A DNA stretch of 64,000 nt, taken from positions 602,689-666,688 of the forward strand of contig JALHJZ010000001.1 of NCBI GenBank assembly GCA_022838705.1, in the 5' to 3' direction. Position 1 is the first letter of the stretch, and every line of letters starts with the position of its first letter. The notes beneath the pieces were generated by a model. The model did not search any database. It worked only from the letters and a program-made list of their open reading frames with translations, and had not been told where the DNA came from. The DNA comes from Candidatus Bipolaricaulota bacterium (GTDB taxonomy: Bacteria > Bipolaricaulota > Bipolaricaulia > Bipolaricaulales > Bipolaricaulaceae). Position numbers and translations under genes: made by a program. Below are positions 27,595 through 36,297 of the stretch, piece by piece.

Positions 27595-28714
27595 CCGGCA
27601 TGCACACGTAGATGAACCCCTCGTCCCCGGCGGCGATCTCCCCCGCCGGTTCGATCAGCCCTGCCCGCTCCGGCGCTGACAGCCACAGCGCAACCTGATC
27701 CGACTCCATCCTCCGCAGGGCGTCAATCAGGTACTCCGCCCGGAACGCGATCTCCATGCTCTTTTGGGGGGTCTTGAGGAGCTGAACCGACTCCTGGCCC
27801 TGGCCCTTGTCCTTCGACGCCGCGGCCAGCTCGAGCTCGGGCCCGGCCACCTTGAGGTTCACCGCCCCCGATTCCTCGGCCGCGAACAGCTCCAACCGGC
27901 GCAGGGTATCGAGGAGTTCAGCTCGGGGGGCGAAGAGGCCGATCTCGCTATCCTTGGGTACGACGCGCTCGAAGTCGGGGAACTGCTCCTGGATCGTCCG
28001 GCAGGAGAAGAACACCGGCCCGGCTGCGAAGTGGAGCTGGCCCGCGTCGGTGTAGACGGCCACCTCTTCTTCGCTCACCCCACCGAGGACCCGCGACAGG
28101 TCGCCCAAGGCCGTCGCGTCCACGAGGAACGACCCCTCGTAGTCCTCCGCCAGGCCATCCACGGGGACCTTCTTGATCGCCAGCCGGTACCCGTTCGTGG
28201 CTGCGAGCTTGGCTGCCCCGTCGCGGAGCACGATGTTCACCCCGGTCAGGGCGAGGCGGGTCGTCTCGGAGGCCCGCAGGGCGGCGAACGTGGTCTGGGA
28301 AATGCCCTGCAGGAGCGCGGGGAGCGACATGTTTCCCACCGGCTTCCCCTCCGGCCGAGCCCCCGCGGGGAACTCGTCGGAGGGGAGGGTGAGGAGATTG
28401 AACCTCGCCCGGCCACACGTAAGGCGGGCCTGCCCATCCTCTTCCTGTAACTTGACCGTTTCCGCCTCGGGGAGGCGGCCCACGAGCTGGGACAGGACCT
28501 GCCCCGGCAGGACAACGCTCCCCGCGCCGTTCACCTGGGCCGGGATCCGGCACCGGATGGACCGCTCGAGGTCGGTGGCGGTCAGCTCGACCCCTGTTCC
28601 CTCCCCCTGACAGCGGATCCCCCCCAGAATGGGCATCGCTGTCCGCCCGCCCAGAGCATGGCTGACGGTCCTCACCCCGAACACCAGATCCTCACGCCGG
28701 CAGACGATCTCCAT
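27581..28714 (-). CDS. dnaN: DNA polymerase III beta subunit (sliding clamp)
   Basis: The 377-residue protein shows the three clamp domains, with TNGYRLA at the end of domain 2 and the C-terminal MPVRLL that forms part of the peptide-binding cleft. It forms the ring that tethers polymerase to DNA. AAGGAGGGTCC precedes the ATG. It is not next to dnaA here, so this is not the usual origin region. It lies 21 bases after tmk and ends inside alaS. Confidence 0.94.
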
Positions 28715-28735
28715 GGACCCTCCTTGACCGGGAGA

Positions 28736-29341
28736 TCATATCCCAGGGAGAGGAAGGTGGGCCAGGATCTCCCCGAGCACGCGCTCCTGGGACAGGGTGG
28801 CATCGATCACGTAGGCCCGCGGCACGGAGCGGATCAGTTCGAGATACCCCACCCGGACCCGGGTGAAGAATTCGAGCCCCTCCCCCTCGAACCGATCCCG
28901 CTCCCGCGTGCGCTCGTAGGCGACCCCGGGCGGGAGGTCGAGGAGGAACACGTAGTCCGGCTCTAGGCCGCCGGTGGCGAGCTGGTTCAGGTGACGGATG
29001 AGGTCGAGGTCGAGCCCGCGGCCCCACCCCTGGTAGGCGAGCGAGGACAGGGTGTAGCGGGAGCAGAGGACCCACTTCCCTCCTTCCAGCGCCGGGCGGA
29101 TGACCTTCTCCACGTGCTCGTGTCGGGCCCCGATGATGAGGAGGAGTTCGGTGAGGGGGTTCATCGCGGAGTTGGGGGAGAGAACGAGGTCCCGCAGATG
29201 CTCGCCGAGGGGAGTCCCCCCCGGCTCGCGGGTGGCAAGGATGGGGACCCCCTTCCCCGCGAGGGCCTCCGCGACCAGACGGAGCTGGGTGGACTTCCCC
29301 GACGCGTCGGGGCCTTCAAGCACGATGAAGAGAGGCTTCAC
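28736..29341 (-). CDS. tmk: thymidylate kinase
   Basis: The 201-residue protein has the P-loop GPDASGKST, REPGGTPLGE, and the Arg-rich RYTLSSLAYQGWGRG segment, in which the usual DR(Y/F) is replaced by SR(Y). The lid carries RERDRFE. It phosphorylates dTMP to dTDP for DNA synthesis. The start overlaps the end of lspA by four bases, so lspA, tmk and dnaN form one transcript. Confidence 0.94.
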   Translation of the reverse strand: MKPLFIVLEGPDASGKSTQLRLVAEALAGKGVPILATREPGGTPLGEHLRDLVLSPNSAMNPLTELLLIIGARHEHVEKVIRPALEGGKWVLCSRYTLSSLAYQGWGRGLDLDLIRHLNQLATGGLEPDYVFLLDLPPGVAYERTRERDRFEGEGLEFFTRVRVGYLELIRSVPRAYVIDATLSQERVLGEILAHLPLPGI

Positions 29342-29784
29342 TTCGCCTCCCCTCCTCTGAGGAGCGCCAACGCGAGCAGCCCTGCCCCGACCACGATCGC
29401 CACGTCAGCGACGTTGAACACAGGCAATCCCGGGACCTGGAGGAAGTCGAGCACGTACCCCCACCGCACCCGATCCACGAGGTTCCCCGCCGCCCCGCCC
29501 AGGAGGAGCGCGCTCCCCACGCGGCCCATCGGGCGCCACCGCCCGAGGAGGAGGAGCGCCGCCAGGGCCGCCACGACGACAGCGGACACGGCGATGAACG
29601 CCCCGCTATGCTCGGGGAAGAGGCCGAACGCGCCACCGGGGTTGTGGACCAGCGTCAGGCGAACCAGGCCGCCGAGGTACGATCGGGATCCCCCCCCGGG
29701 GAGGGTCCGCCCTGCCCAGGCCTTGACGCCCTGATCGAGGGCGAGGACCGCCGTCGCGAGGAGGAAGGATCGTCGGGAGCGCAT
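29338..29784 (-). CDS. lspA: lipoprotein signal peptidase (signal peptidase II)
   Basis: The 148-residue membrane protein has four helices and the two catalytic Asp residues in NLVDRVRWG and VFNVADVAI, together with HNPGGAFG. It cleaves the signal peptide of diacylated prolipoproteins. With lgt and lnt it gives a complete lipoprotein maturation pathway within 7 kb. A short gap of about 95 bases separates it from the divergent methyltransferase gene. Confidence 0.95.
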   Translation of the reverse strand: MRSRRSFLLATAVLALDQGVKAWAGRTLPGGGSRSYLGGLVRLTLVHNPGGAFGLFPEHSGAFIAVSAVVVAALAALLLLGRWRPMGRVGSALLLGGAAGNLVDRVRWGYVLDFLQVPGLPVFNVADVAIVVGAGLLALALLRGGEAK

Positions 29785-29879
29785 GCCGCGCCAGTCTACC
29801 CAGGACCCCTGCCTCGGGCAAAAGGCACGGGGTCCCCTTCCCTTGCCCCAACCGCCGTCCTCTTTTACCCTTCTCCACC

Positions 29880-30431
29880 ATGGGGAACCTCTACATCGCC
29901 CTCCTCCACTTCCCGATGCGGAGCCGGGAGGGAGGGATCGTGGCCACTGCCCTGACCTCGATCAACGTGCCCGATATCGCCCGCACGGCCCGCACCTACG
30001 GCGCCTCCCGCTACTACGTGGTCACCCCTCTCGCCAGCCAGCGGCGGATCGCGGAGCGGCTCCGCAGCTTTTGGATGGAAGAGGAGGAATCCTCCAACCG
30101 CCGTGAGGCGGTGTCCCTCGTTGCGGTGCGCGAGGAGATCGAGGAGTGCTTCACCGAGGTTACCGCGGCGGAGGGCCAGCCTCCGCTCCTGTGGGGGACG
30201 AGCGCGCGGAGCGGCCTCCCCTACCCTCGCCTGAGCTGGGACGAGGCGCGGGCCCTGCTCCGGGAGAGGCCGGTCCTCCTTGCGTTCGGGACGGGGAACG
30301 GGATGGCCGATGAGCTCCTCGCCGCGTGCGATGCCCTCCTCCCCCCGGTGCGCGGACGCGGGTACAATTACCTCTCGGTGCGGGCCGCAGTGGCCATCAT
30401 CTTGGATCGGTTGAAAGGAGAGGAAGTATGA
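29880..30431 (+). CDS. SPOUT-type RNA methyltransferase (Methyltrn_RNA_4 / DUF2168-like)
   Basis: The 183-residue protein begins GNLYIALLHFP and contains the TALTSINVPDIARTARTYG block, then a C-terminal SPOUT-like knot with LLAFGTGNGMADE and RGYNYLSVRAAVAIILDRL. This family is known immediately before rplS in Aquificae, Thermotogae and other groups, and is thought to methylate RNA with S-adenosylmethionine; the target is unknown. A TTGCCC-17-TACCCT element (29843-29871) ends eight bases before the ATG. Its stop overlaps the rplS start as ATGA. Confidence 0.82.
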   Translation: MGNLYIALLHFPMRSREGGIVATALTSINVPDIARTARTYGASRYYVVTPLASQRRIAERLRSFWMEEEESSNRREAVSLVAVREEIEECFTEVTAAEGQPPLLWGTSARSGLPYPRLSWDEARALLRERPVLLAFGTGNGMADELLAACDALLPPVRGRGYNYLSVRAAVAIILDRLKGEEV

Positions 30432-30766
30432 CCGGTATGGACGATCTCATCCACGCCCTCGAGGCTGAACAGGTACGGGAGATTCCCGACTTCCGGCCCG
30501 GGGACATTGTGCGCTTTTACGAGAAGGTATCGGAGGGGGCGCGGGAGAGGCTGCAGCCCTTCGAAGGGGTTGTGCTCAAGATCTCTGGGTCGGGCACGCG
30601 GACGATGATGACGGTCCGCAAGGTCGCGGCCGGGGTGGGCGTGGAGCGCACCGTCCCCGTGCACTCGCCGCGGCTGGAGCGGATCGAAGTGGTCAAGCGT
30701 AACGCGGTGCGCAAGAGCCGCCCCTACTGGCTGCGCCGGGTGAGCCGCATCCACAAGATCGAATGA
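30428..30766 (+). CDS. rplS: 50S ribosomal protein L19
   Basis: The 112-residue protein shows the L19 core: FRPGDIVRFYEKVSEGARERLQPFEGVV, GVGVERTVPVHSPRLERIEV and the basic tail RKSRPYWLRR. ATG 30428 is supported by AAAGGAGAGGAAGT and by the ATGA overlap with the upstream methyltransferase stop; downstream it overlaps lepB in the same way. Ribosome assembly and protein secretion genes are therefore co-expressed. Confidence 0.96.
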   Translation: MTGMDDLIHALEAEQVREIPDFRPGDIVRFYEKVSEGARERLQPFEGVVLKISGSGTRTMMTVRKVAAGVGVERTVPVHSPRLERIEVVKRNAVRKSRPYWLRRVSRIHKIE

Positions 30767-31671
30767 CCCCCTCGCCGCAGCGGAAGCCCAAGAAGGAGAA
30801 GAAACCACCCTGGATCGTGCGCCTCCTCCGGCGGCGTGGGGTGCGCCTTTCTCACCGCACGGAGTACTGGCTGGGGTGGGCGGAGACGATCGTTGAGGTG
30901 GGGGTCATCTTCCTCCTCACGATCAACTTCGTCACCGTCCGGATGACGGTCCCCACGGGGTCCATGAACCCCACGATCGCCCCTGGGGACTCGTTCTTCG
31001 TGGATATCCTCACCTACCACTTCCGCGACCCGGTGCCGGGCCGGGTGATCGTGTTCTGGCAACTGGAGGAGATGCAGGTCACGGCGGTTGAGCCGGGCAG
31101 CCCAGCGGCCCTGGCCGGGATCGAGCCCAAGGACTGGATCACCCATGTCCAGTACCCGACGATCGGGATCGGCGGGGAGCCCGTGCCCGCGGTGCGCACT
31201 GCCGACCGGCGGATCGAGGCCGCCCAGGGGGGGGAGCTCGCGTTCGTTGTCCTCCGGGAGGGCGTTGGGCACAAGCAGCTCTCGGTCTCCGTTCCTGACG
31301 GAGCCAAGGATCTCCGTGGGCTTGGGATCGAGTACCGCACGCGGCGCGAGCGGTATGTGAAGCGGCTCATCGCCGTGGGCGGCCAGACCGTGCAGATCGT
31401 GGGGGGCAAGATCATCGTGGACGGGTCCCCTCTCGCCCCTGTCGCCGAGCGAACCTACTGGACCCAAGGGGCGGGGATGCAGTACGGGATCGTCCCCACC
31501 CACGTCCCGCGGGGCCACTACTTCGTCCTGGGGGACAACACGATGAACTCCTACGACTCCCGCTACTGGGGGTTCGTGCCGGAGGAGGAGCTGATCGGGG
31601 CCCCGTTCTTCCGGGTGTGGCCGTTCTCGCGGTTTGGGCCGATGAACGGGTACTGGTGGTCGTCCCTCTAG
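30763..31671 (+). CDS. lepB: signal peptidase I with inserted PDZ domain
   Basis: The 302-residue protein has a basic cytoplasmic N terminus (RKPKKEKK), one membrane helix (about 43-57), box B with the nucleophile Ser in VPTGSMNPTI (S67), box D with the general-base Lys in RYVKRLIAVGG (K200) and box E GDNTMNSYDSRYWG (257-270). Between Ser and Lys, residues about 103-180 form a PDZ-like domain (VTAVEPGSPAALAGIEPKDWI, GGEPV, LSVSVP), where ordinary enzymes continue directly. The enzyme removes Sec signal peptides on the outer face of the membrane. The insert may tune substrate binding. It overlaps rplS by four bases. Confidence 0.9.
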   Translation: MTPSPQRKPKKEKKPPWIVRLLRRRGVRLSHRTEYWLGWAETIVEVGVIFLLTINFVTVRMTVPTGSMNPTIAPGDSFFVDILTYHFRDPVPGRVIVFWQLEEMQVTAVEPGSPAALAGIEPKDWITHVQYPTIGIGGEPVPAVRTADRRIEAAQGGELAFVVLREGVGHKQLSVSVPDGAKDLRGLGIEYRTRRERYVKRLIAVGGQTVQIVGGKIIVDGSPLAPVAERTYWTQGAGMQYGIVPTHVPRGHYFVLGDNTMNSYDSRYWGFVPEEELIGAPFFRVWPFSRFGPMNGYWWSSL

Positions 31672-32231
31672 GATCGGAACCGTTCCCCGCGCCACGGGTC
31701 CCCGACGTCGTGGTACCCCCGCGCTTCCCAGTGCCCGCGGCGGACGCTCGTCAGGAACTCCAGGGCCGAAAGGTACTTTGCGCTCTTCCAGGCGTAGAGG
31801 GAGGGAACGACGAGGCGCAGCGGGGCCCCGTGTTCCGGAGGCAAGGGGGCTCCGTTCAGCCGGTGGGCGAGGAGGCTGTGAGGATCCTGGAATTGAGGGT
31901 AGGGGACGTTCGTCGTGTACCCCTCCCGCCCGTAGGCCATCACCCACGTCACGCCCGGCTGGGGGCGGACGAGATCCACGATCGCCCCGGTGGGGATCCC
32001 CTCCCACACGAGGCCCGGCACGCTCCACCCCGTCACGCAGTGAAAATCAGCCTGAACGGTGGTCTGGGGGAGGCGGAGGAGCTCGTCCCAGGTCAGCTCG
32101 CCGGGATGCTCCACCGCGCCGAACAGGCGCAGGCGGAACCGGGGGAGGGCGAGGTCCGGAACCGGTCCGATGTCGTAGGGGATGGGCTTTTCCACCCACC
32201 GCTGGCCAACGGGAAGCCGTGCGGGCATCAT
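31668..32231 (-). CDS. sulfite oxidase-like molybdopterin-dependent oxidoreductase (YuiH type)
   Basis: The protein (187 residues from ATG 32231; ATG 32228 and an upstream start are also possible) is one SUOX-type molybdopterin domain. The FHCVTGWS motif carries the Cys that binds molybdenum, and YGREGYTTNVPY, GAPLRLVVPSLY and WKSAKYL follow as in YuiH/MsrP catalytic subunits. There is no signal peptide and no haem or membrane partner next to it, so the electron donor is unknown. It converges on lepB with a four-base overlap. Confidence 0.82.
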   Translation of the reverse strand: MMPARLPVGQRWVEKPIPYDIGPVPDLALPRFRLRLFGAVEHPGELTWDELLRLPQTTVQADFHCVTGWSVPGLVWEGIPTGAIVDLVRPQPGVTWVMAYGREGYTTNVPYPQFQDPHSLLAHRLNGAPLPPEHGAPLRLVVPSLYAWKSAKYLSALEFLTSVRRGHWEARGYHDVGDPWRGERFRS

Positions 32232-32320
32232 CGCCGGTACGGTAGCCCTCCCGTGGCTTCGTGGCAAGCGGGGTACGACGGCCGAGCCTGACCGGGAAAA
32301 GAAAGGACATGGGGCCCACC

Positions 32321-32884
32321 ATGCGGTACCGAGAGAACATCGTGTGGATTGATCTTGAGACCACCGGTCTCGATCCGGAGACGAGCGTGATCCTCGAGAT
32401 CGCGGTCGTCATCACCGACAAGCATCTGAACCTGCTCGCCCAGGAATCACTCGTCGTGCACCACCCCAACGATGCGCTCGTGGGCCTCGACGACTGGGTC
32501 CAGGAGCAGCACCAGGCGTCGGGGTTGCTTGAGGAGGTGCGCCGGTCCACGACGACCCTCGCCCAGGCCGAGGCGGCTGCCCTCGCCCTCGTGGGCAAGT
32601 ACTGCCCGCCCCGAGCGTGTCCGCTCGCCGGGAGCTCGGTGTGCTTCGACCGCCGGTTCCTCGCCCGCCACATGCCGCGCCTCAACGCCCACCTCCACTA
32701 CCGCCAGGTGGACGTGAGCTCGATCAAGGAGATCGTCCGCCGCTGGTACCCCGACCGGGTCCCCGCCAACGGAGCGAACGCCAAGCACCGCGCCCTTCCC
32801 GATGTCCTGGAGTCGATCGAGGAGCTGCGCCGCTACCGGGGCACCGTATTTCAGCCCCTCCCCGACCAGGGCCCGCCCGCCTAG
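32321..32884 (+). CDS. orn: oligoribonuclease
   Basis: The 187-residue DEDDh exonuclease has the exonuclease I motif VWIDLETTGLDPE (D11, E13), VCFDRRFL, and the motif III pair in KHRALPDVLESIEEL. It degrades two- to five-residue RNA fragments to mononucleotides, the last step of RNA decay, and hydrolyses the linear dinucleotide pGpG that arises from c-di-GMP. ATG 32321 is preferred over ATG 32309, where an AAAGGA sequence would abut the start. Its stop codon shares four bases with that of the convergent phosphatase gene. Confidence 0.88.
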   Translation: MRYRENIVWIDLETTGLDPETSVILEIAVVITDKHLNLLAQESLVVHHPNDALVGLDDWVQEQHQASGLLEEVRRSTTTLAQAEAAALALVGKYCPPRACPLAGSSVCFDRRFLARHMPRLNAHLHYRQVDVSSIKEIVRRWYPDRVPANGANAKHRALPDVLESIEELRRYRGTVFQPLPDQGPPA

Positions 32885-33657
32885 ACCTCGACGAGCTCGA
32901 GGTCCCGCGCCGTGGCTACCGTCTGCCCCGGACGGAGGACGGCCACCCGCCGGACCGTTCCCCCGTAGGCGCGAGAGGTGAACAGGGTGAGGCACCGTTC
33001 ATCGTACAGGTACAAGGGGGCCGCGGGCTGGTGGGAGCGGACGAGGACACGGATCCCGAGCCGATCCGCGACGCCGCGGAAATAGTCCCGTCCGAACACC
33101 GGGCGGCCGGACAGGCCCGGTTCGAGGGGAGGGCGGGGGCGGTCCTCCCAGTCTCCCCACGCCAGCGCCCGCCATTCCGCCGAGCCGAGCTGGATGCGGG
33201 CAATGTCGGCGAGCTTCTCCACATCGGGCAGAGCCCCGTGGAGGGCGAGGAGGCCGGCGGGGTGGTGAGCGGCGAACGGGAGCCCGGCGAGGGCCTCCCC
33301 CCACGCCGCGGCCTCCGGGGGCAGGAGGCGCTCCCAGAAATCGGCCGGCGCGAACCGCTGGACTGCCCACCCCTCGTGGTTGCCCATGAGGAGGACCACG
33401 TGGTCCGGGTGGGCGAGCTTGGCCTGAAGGAGGAGACGGAGGTTGCCGAGCGAATCCGGCCCCCGGTCCACGTAGTCCCCGAGGAACACGAGGACGTGCT
33501 CACGGGGGGGGAACTTGTCCAGCACCCGCTCCGTCGCATCGCGGTCCCCGTGCGTATCGCCCACGAACACCGCGGTCCGGTCCGCCGGGAGAGAGATGAG
33601 CCGTCCCTCTCTTGCCAAGATCGCCGGTAACCGAGCGCGGGGATCTCCCCAAACCAT
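32881..33657 (-). CDS. serine/threonine-type metallophosphatase
   Basis: The 258-residue protein has the phosphoesterase motifs GDTHGD, GDYVDRG, GNHE and LLALHGALP that coordinate two metal ions, as in PP1/PP2A-like and diadenosine tetraphosphatase enzymes. A C-terminal beta domain (LYLYDERCLTLFTSRAYGG) matches the PPP fold. It probably dephosphorylates phosphoproteins. The ATG lies six bases after a -10 box, with no Shine-Dalgarno site. It stands next to a degraded ABC transporter locus. Confidence 0.86.
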   Translation of the reverse strand: MVWGDPRARLPAILAREGRLISLPADRTAVFVGDTHGDRDATERVLDKFPPREHVLVFLGDYVDRGPDSLGNLRLLLQAKLAHPDHVVLLMGNHEGWAVQRFAPADFWERLLPPEAAAWGEALAGLPFAAHHPAGLLALHGALPDVEKLADIARIQLGSAEWRALAWGDWEDRPRPPLEPGLSGRPVFGRDYFRGVADRLGIRVLVRSHQPAAPLYLYDERCLTLFTSRAYGGTVRRVAVLRPGQTVATARDLELVEV

Positions 33658-33663
33658 GGTCGG

Positions 33664-33692
33664 AACGTACTCCGACCCCGCCCGGCTGGCAA
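33664..33692 (-). promoter_or_regulatory. promoter of the metallophosphatase gene
   Basis: TTGCCA (33692-33687) and TACGTT (33669-33664) are separated by 17 bases. The -10 ends six bases before the ATG, so the transcript would begin at the start codon. Confidence 0.55.
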
Positions 33693-33746
33693 CAGGCGGT
33701 TCACTCTTAGGGCAATGGGGCTCTACCCTGCCCGAGGCAGTGCTCC

Positions 33747-34487
33747 TCAGAACCCCTCCAGGCCGTGGTGGCGGCTCAGTTGCTCGAACCGGCCCAAGGC
33801 CCACCAACCAAGAGCCAGATAGACGAGGCCCAGCGCGGCCAGGACCGCAAGTTGCACCGGCATGGCGAAGAGCGACACCGGCCGGAGGAAGCCAGGGAGG
33901 AAGGCGATCGGGAAGAACACCCCGCCGAGGAGCGGGGCGACGTTGCCCACGAGGCTGAGCAAGGACTCGGCGTCCTTGAACCGCAGGGTGAGGCCGAACA
34001 GGAAAAACGCCAGACCATAGGAACCAATGAGCGAGAAGGCCAACACGAACAGAAGCTTTCCCACCACCGCTCCTCCCGGCCATCCAGCGAGGCCGATCAC
34101 GAGCCCGATCGCGAGCGCTGATTGCACCGTGACCCCAAGGAGGCGAGCTCCGGACCAGGCGGCGATCATGCCGCCGCGGGAGAGCCCGGTGGCGAGGAGT
34201 GACTCCAAAATCCCTGACCGCATCGCCCCCCGCAACGAGAAGGCGATCGACCACACCGCCTCCACGTAGTTCCAGTACACCGCCCCGAGCAGGATGTACA
34301 CCGCATAGAGGGCGGTGCCTGTCGCCAGGGCAAACGCATCTAGTAGTCCGAGTTGCTCTCCCCAGTAGCCGAGGAGTAATGCGGGCAGGGCGAGGAAGAG
34401 CGGTGTGGTGAGCGAACCGTAGAACTCAGAGCGGTAGCGGGTCATGCTCCGCAAGCTATAGAGGAGGAGGGTAAACGCGGGCCGCAT
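33747..34487 (-). CDS. ABC-2 type transporter permease
   Basis: The 246-residue protein has six predicted helices and the DxE-like loop (LRFKDAESL) and GNVAPLLGGVFFPIAFLPGFLR segment of ABC-2 permeases. It starts three bases after the remnant of another permease, behind GGGGAG. In an intact operon it would pair with that second permease and the ATPase upstream, but both are damaged here. Whether this permease is still used is unclear; an ATPase at another locus could supply it. Confidence 0.8.
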   Translation of the reverse strand: MRPAFTLLLYSLRSMTRYRSEFYGSLTTPLFLALPALLLGYWGEQLGLLDAFALATGTALYAVYILLGAVYWNYVEAVWSIAFSLRGAMRSGILESLLATGLSRGGMIAAWSGARLLGVTVQSALAIGLVIGLAGWPGGAVVGKLLFVLAFSLIGSYGLAFFLFGLTLRFKDAESLLSLVGNVAPLLGGVFFPIAFLPGFLRPVSLFAMPVQLAVLAALGLVYLALGWWALGRFEQLSRHHGLEGF

Positions 34488-34488
34488 C

Positions 34489-34661
34489 TCAGAACTCCCC
34501 GGTGGTGCCGGCGGCCTTCATCCGCCGCTCCGCCCGCTCTAGGAGGACCCAGCCCGCAAGGGCGTACGCTACGCCGCTTGCCACGAGCCACGCAATCTGT
34601 GGCTTGACTGCGTCCCCCTGTAAGAGGGGACGAGCGGCCTCGATCCCGTAAGCAGGCCGTC
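34489..34661 (-). pseudogene. C-terminal remnant of a second ABC-2 permease
   Basis: In the frame ending at TGA 34491-34489 the sequence reads PAYGIEAARPLL and, after a helix (IAWLVASGVAYALAGWVLL), ERAERRMKAAGTTGEF. The YGIEAxRxLL motif followed by one helix and a charged tail is the classical C terminus of ABC-2 permeases. An in-frame stop lies just upstream at 34662-34660, so about 57 residues remain and the first five helices are missing. Confidence 0.7.
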
Positions 34662-35397
34662 ATCGATTTTGGGCTGCGATCCCAGGGTGAGCACTGCTGT
34701 CCGCTCTGCCTTGGCCCGGGCCATGATCTCTGGCGCTGTGCCCTGAGCGATGAGACGGCCTTCGTCAATGATGAGAAGGCGGGTGGGGAGACGCTCCGCC
34801 TCCAGCATGTTGTGGGTGGCGTTGAGCACAGTGATGCGCTCCTGGGGTAGCTCCCGCAGGATACGCCATACGTCCTCCACCCCCTGGGGATCGAGCCCGG
34901 CAGTGGGCTCGTCGAGGATGAGGACCGACGGACGATGGATGAGGGCCCGGGCGATGGCCAGGCGCTTGCGCATCCCGCTCGAGAGCGAGGCCGACGAGCC
35001 CAAGGAGCTCTTCCGCCCGCCGGCGGGCTTCCTTGCCGGGCATGTTGTGGAGCCCAGCGAAGAGGAGAAGGTTCTCCCGCGCCGTGAGCTTCCAGTAAAG
35101 GGTGCGTTCCCCGGCAAGGACCACGCCCAAAAGGCGCCGCACCTTGACCGGCTCGCGCAGGGCGTCGATCCCGTCCACTTCGACCTCGCCCGTGGTGGGA
35201 AAGAGGAGGGTGGCGACGATCTTGAGCAGAGTGGTTTTTCCCGCGCCGTTTGGGCCAAGACCCCCCACGAACTCGCCGCGGGAGATCTCGAGATCGATCC
35301 CATGCAGGGCGTTGATTTCCCGTCGTACCCCATGCCGGAGAAGCCCCGCCCGCTCCCGCACCACGTAGGTTTTCGCTACTCCCCGACAGATGATCAT
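34662..35397 (-). pseudogene. ABC transporter ATPase with frameshift and truncation
   Basis: From ATG 35397 (ribosome site GGAGG) the frame encodes a NatA/NodI-like ATPase with Walker A GPNGAGKTT and ends sense at LLGLVGL near 34995. The rest continues in another frame: LSSGMRKRLAIARAL (signature), VLILDEPTAGLDP (Walker B), LNATHNM (switch). About nine residues normally found between these halves are missing, so a deletion of roughly 28 bases caused the frameshift. The C terminus then runs into the permease remnant. The gene cannot make a normal protein unless the sequence is in error. Confidence 0.75.
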
Positions 35398-35433
35398 CGT
35401 ATCCTCCGTGGTCTCCTCTGGAGCCCTGGGCCA

Positions 35434-36273
35434 TCACCTCGTCCTGGCGGAGTCAAGGGCGCGGGCCAGGCGATCCACAGCTTCGAGGGGCAGGGCCTCG
35501 CCGCGCACCTGGCCGTCCAACCCGGCCTCGGCCAGGATCCGATCCGCCTCCGTAGCCGAGAGCTGCCCGAGGAGGGCGCGACGGAGGGTCTTCCGCCGGC
35601 CGGAGAAGATGAGGGAGAGCGCCCGCTCGAACGCCGCCTCCGGCGCCGTGACGTGCGGCACGGCGAGCTTCCGTAGCCGGATGAGGGCCGAGTCCACCTC
35701 CGGCGGGGGGAAGAACACGGTCCGCGGCACTTTGCGCACCACCTCGGCGTCGAAGTAGGCACGGAGGTGAACCCCGAGCCGGCTCGCCTCCGGTCCTGGG
35801 GGAGCGACGAGCTTCTTCCCGACCTCCCGCTGGACCATGAGCACCGCCCGCTCCACCGGCTCCCGCTCCCGGATGAGTTTCACGAGGACATCGCTTGTGA
35901 TCCCGTAGGGGAGGTTCCCCACGAGGAGGATCCGTTCCCCAAGCGAGCTGAGCGGGAGCCCGCGGAAATCCCCATGGAGGACCCTCACGTTGGGGTAAGC
36001 GGCGGTCGTCTCCTCCAGGACCGGGATCAGCCGCCGGTCCACCTCGACCGCCACGAGCTCCCGCACCCGCGGGGCGAGCGCCACGGTGAGGGTCCCCGCG
36101 CCCGCGCCGATCTCGACCGCGATCTCGTCCCCCCTCGCTTCGGCCGACTCAACGATCCTCGCGAGGGTGTTCCCGTCGGCGAGGAAGTGCTGGCCGAGCT
36201 CGGGGCGCAGACGGACCCCGTGTCGGGACAGGACTTCCCGCAGGACCGTGGGCGATGTGAGTTTCCCTTCCAT
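35434..36273 (-). CDS. rsmA: 16S rRNA dimethyladenosine transferase
   Basis: The 279-residue protein has LGQHFLAD, the SAM site VEIGAGAGTLT, VGNLPYGI (motif IV for adenine) and FFPPPEVDSA, all diagnostic of RsmA/KsgA. It dimethylates A1518 and A1519 of 16S rRNA. ATG 36273 is chosen over the one three codons earlier because TATCAT (36286-36281) overlaps the earlier ATG and ends seven bases before this one. A short gap separates it from the degraded ABC locus. Confidence 0.94.
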   Translation of the reverse strand: MEGKLTSPTVLREVLSRHGVRLRPELGQHFLADGNTLARIVESAEARGDEIAVEIGAGAGTLTVALAPRVRELVAVEVDRRLIPVLEETTAAYPNVRVLHGDFRGLPLSSLGERILLVGNLPYGITSDVLVKLIREREPVERAVLMVQREVGKKLVAPPGPEASRLGVHLRAYFDAEVVRKVPRTVFFPPPEVDSALIRLRKLAVPHVTAPEAAFERALSLIFSGRRKTLRRALLGQLSATEADRILAEAGLDGQVRGEALPLEAVDRLARALDSARTR

Positions 36274-36280
36274 CCCGCGC

Positions 36281-36286
36281 ATGATA
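36281..36286 (-). promoter_or_regulatory. candidate -10 box of rsmA
   Basis: TATCAT ends seven bases before the chosen ATG and overlaps the alternative ATG at 36282. It lies between the stop of the hemolysin III gene and rsmA on the same strand. Confidence 0.45.
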
Positions 36287-36297
36287 GCGCTCGAGCC

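Noticed and set aside
36281..36282. ATG 36282 as start of rsmA
   Set aside because: It overlaps the TATCAT box; ATG 36273 lies at the same distance from the box as in other genes of the window.
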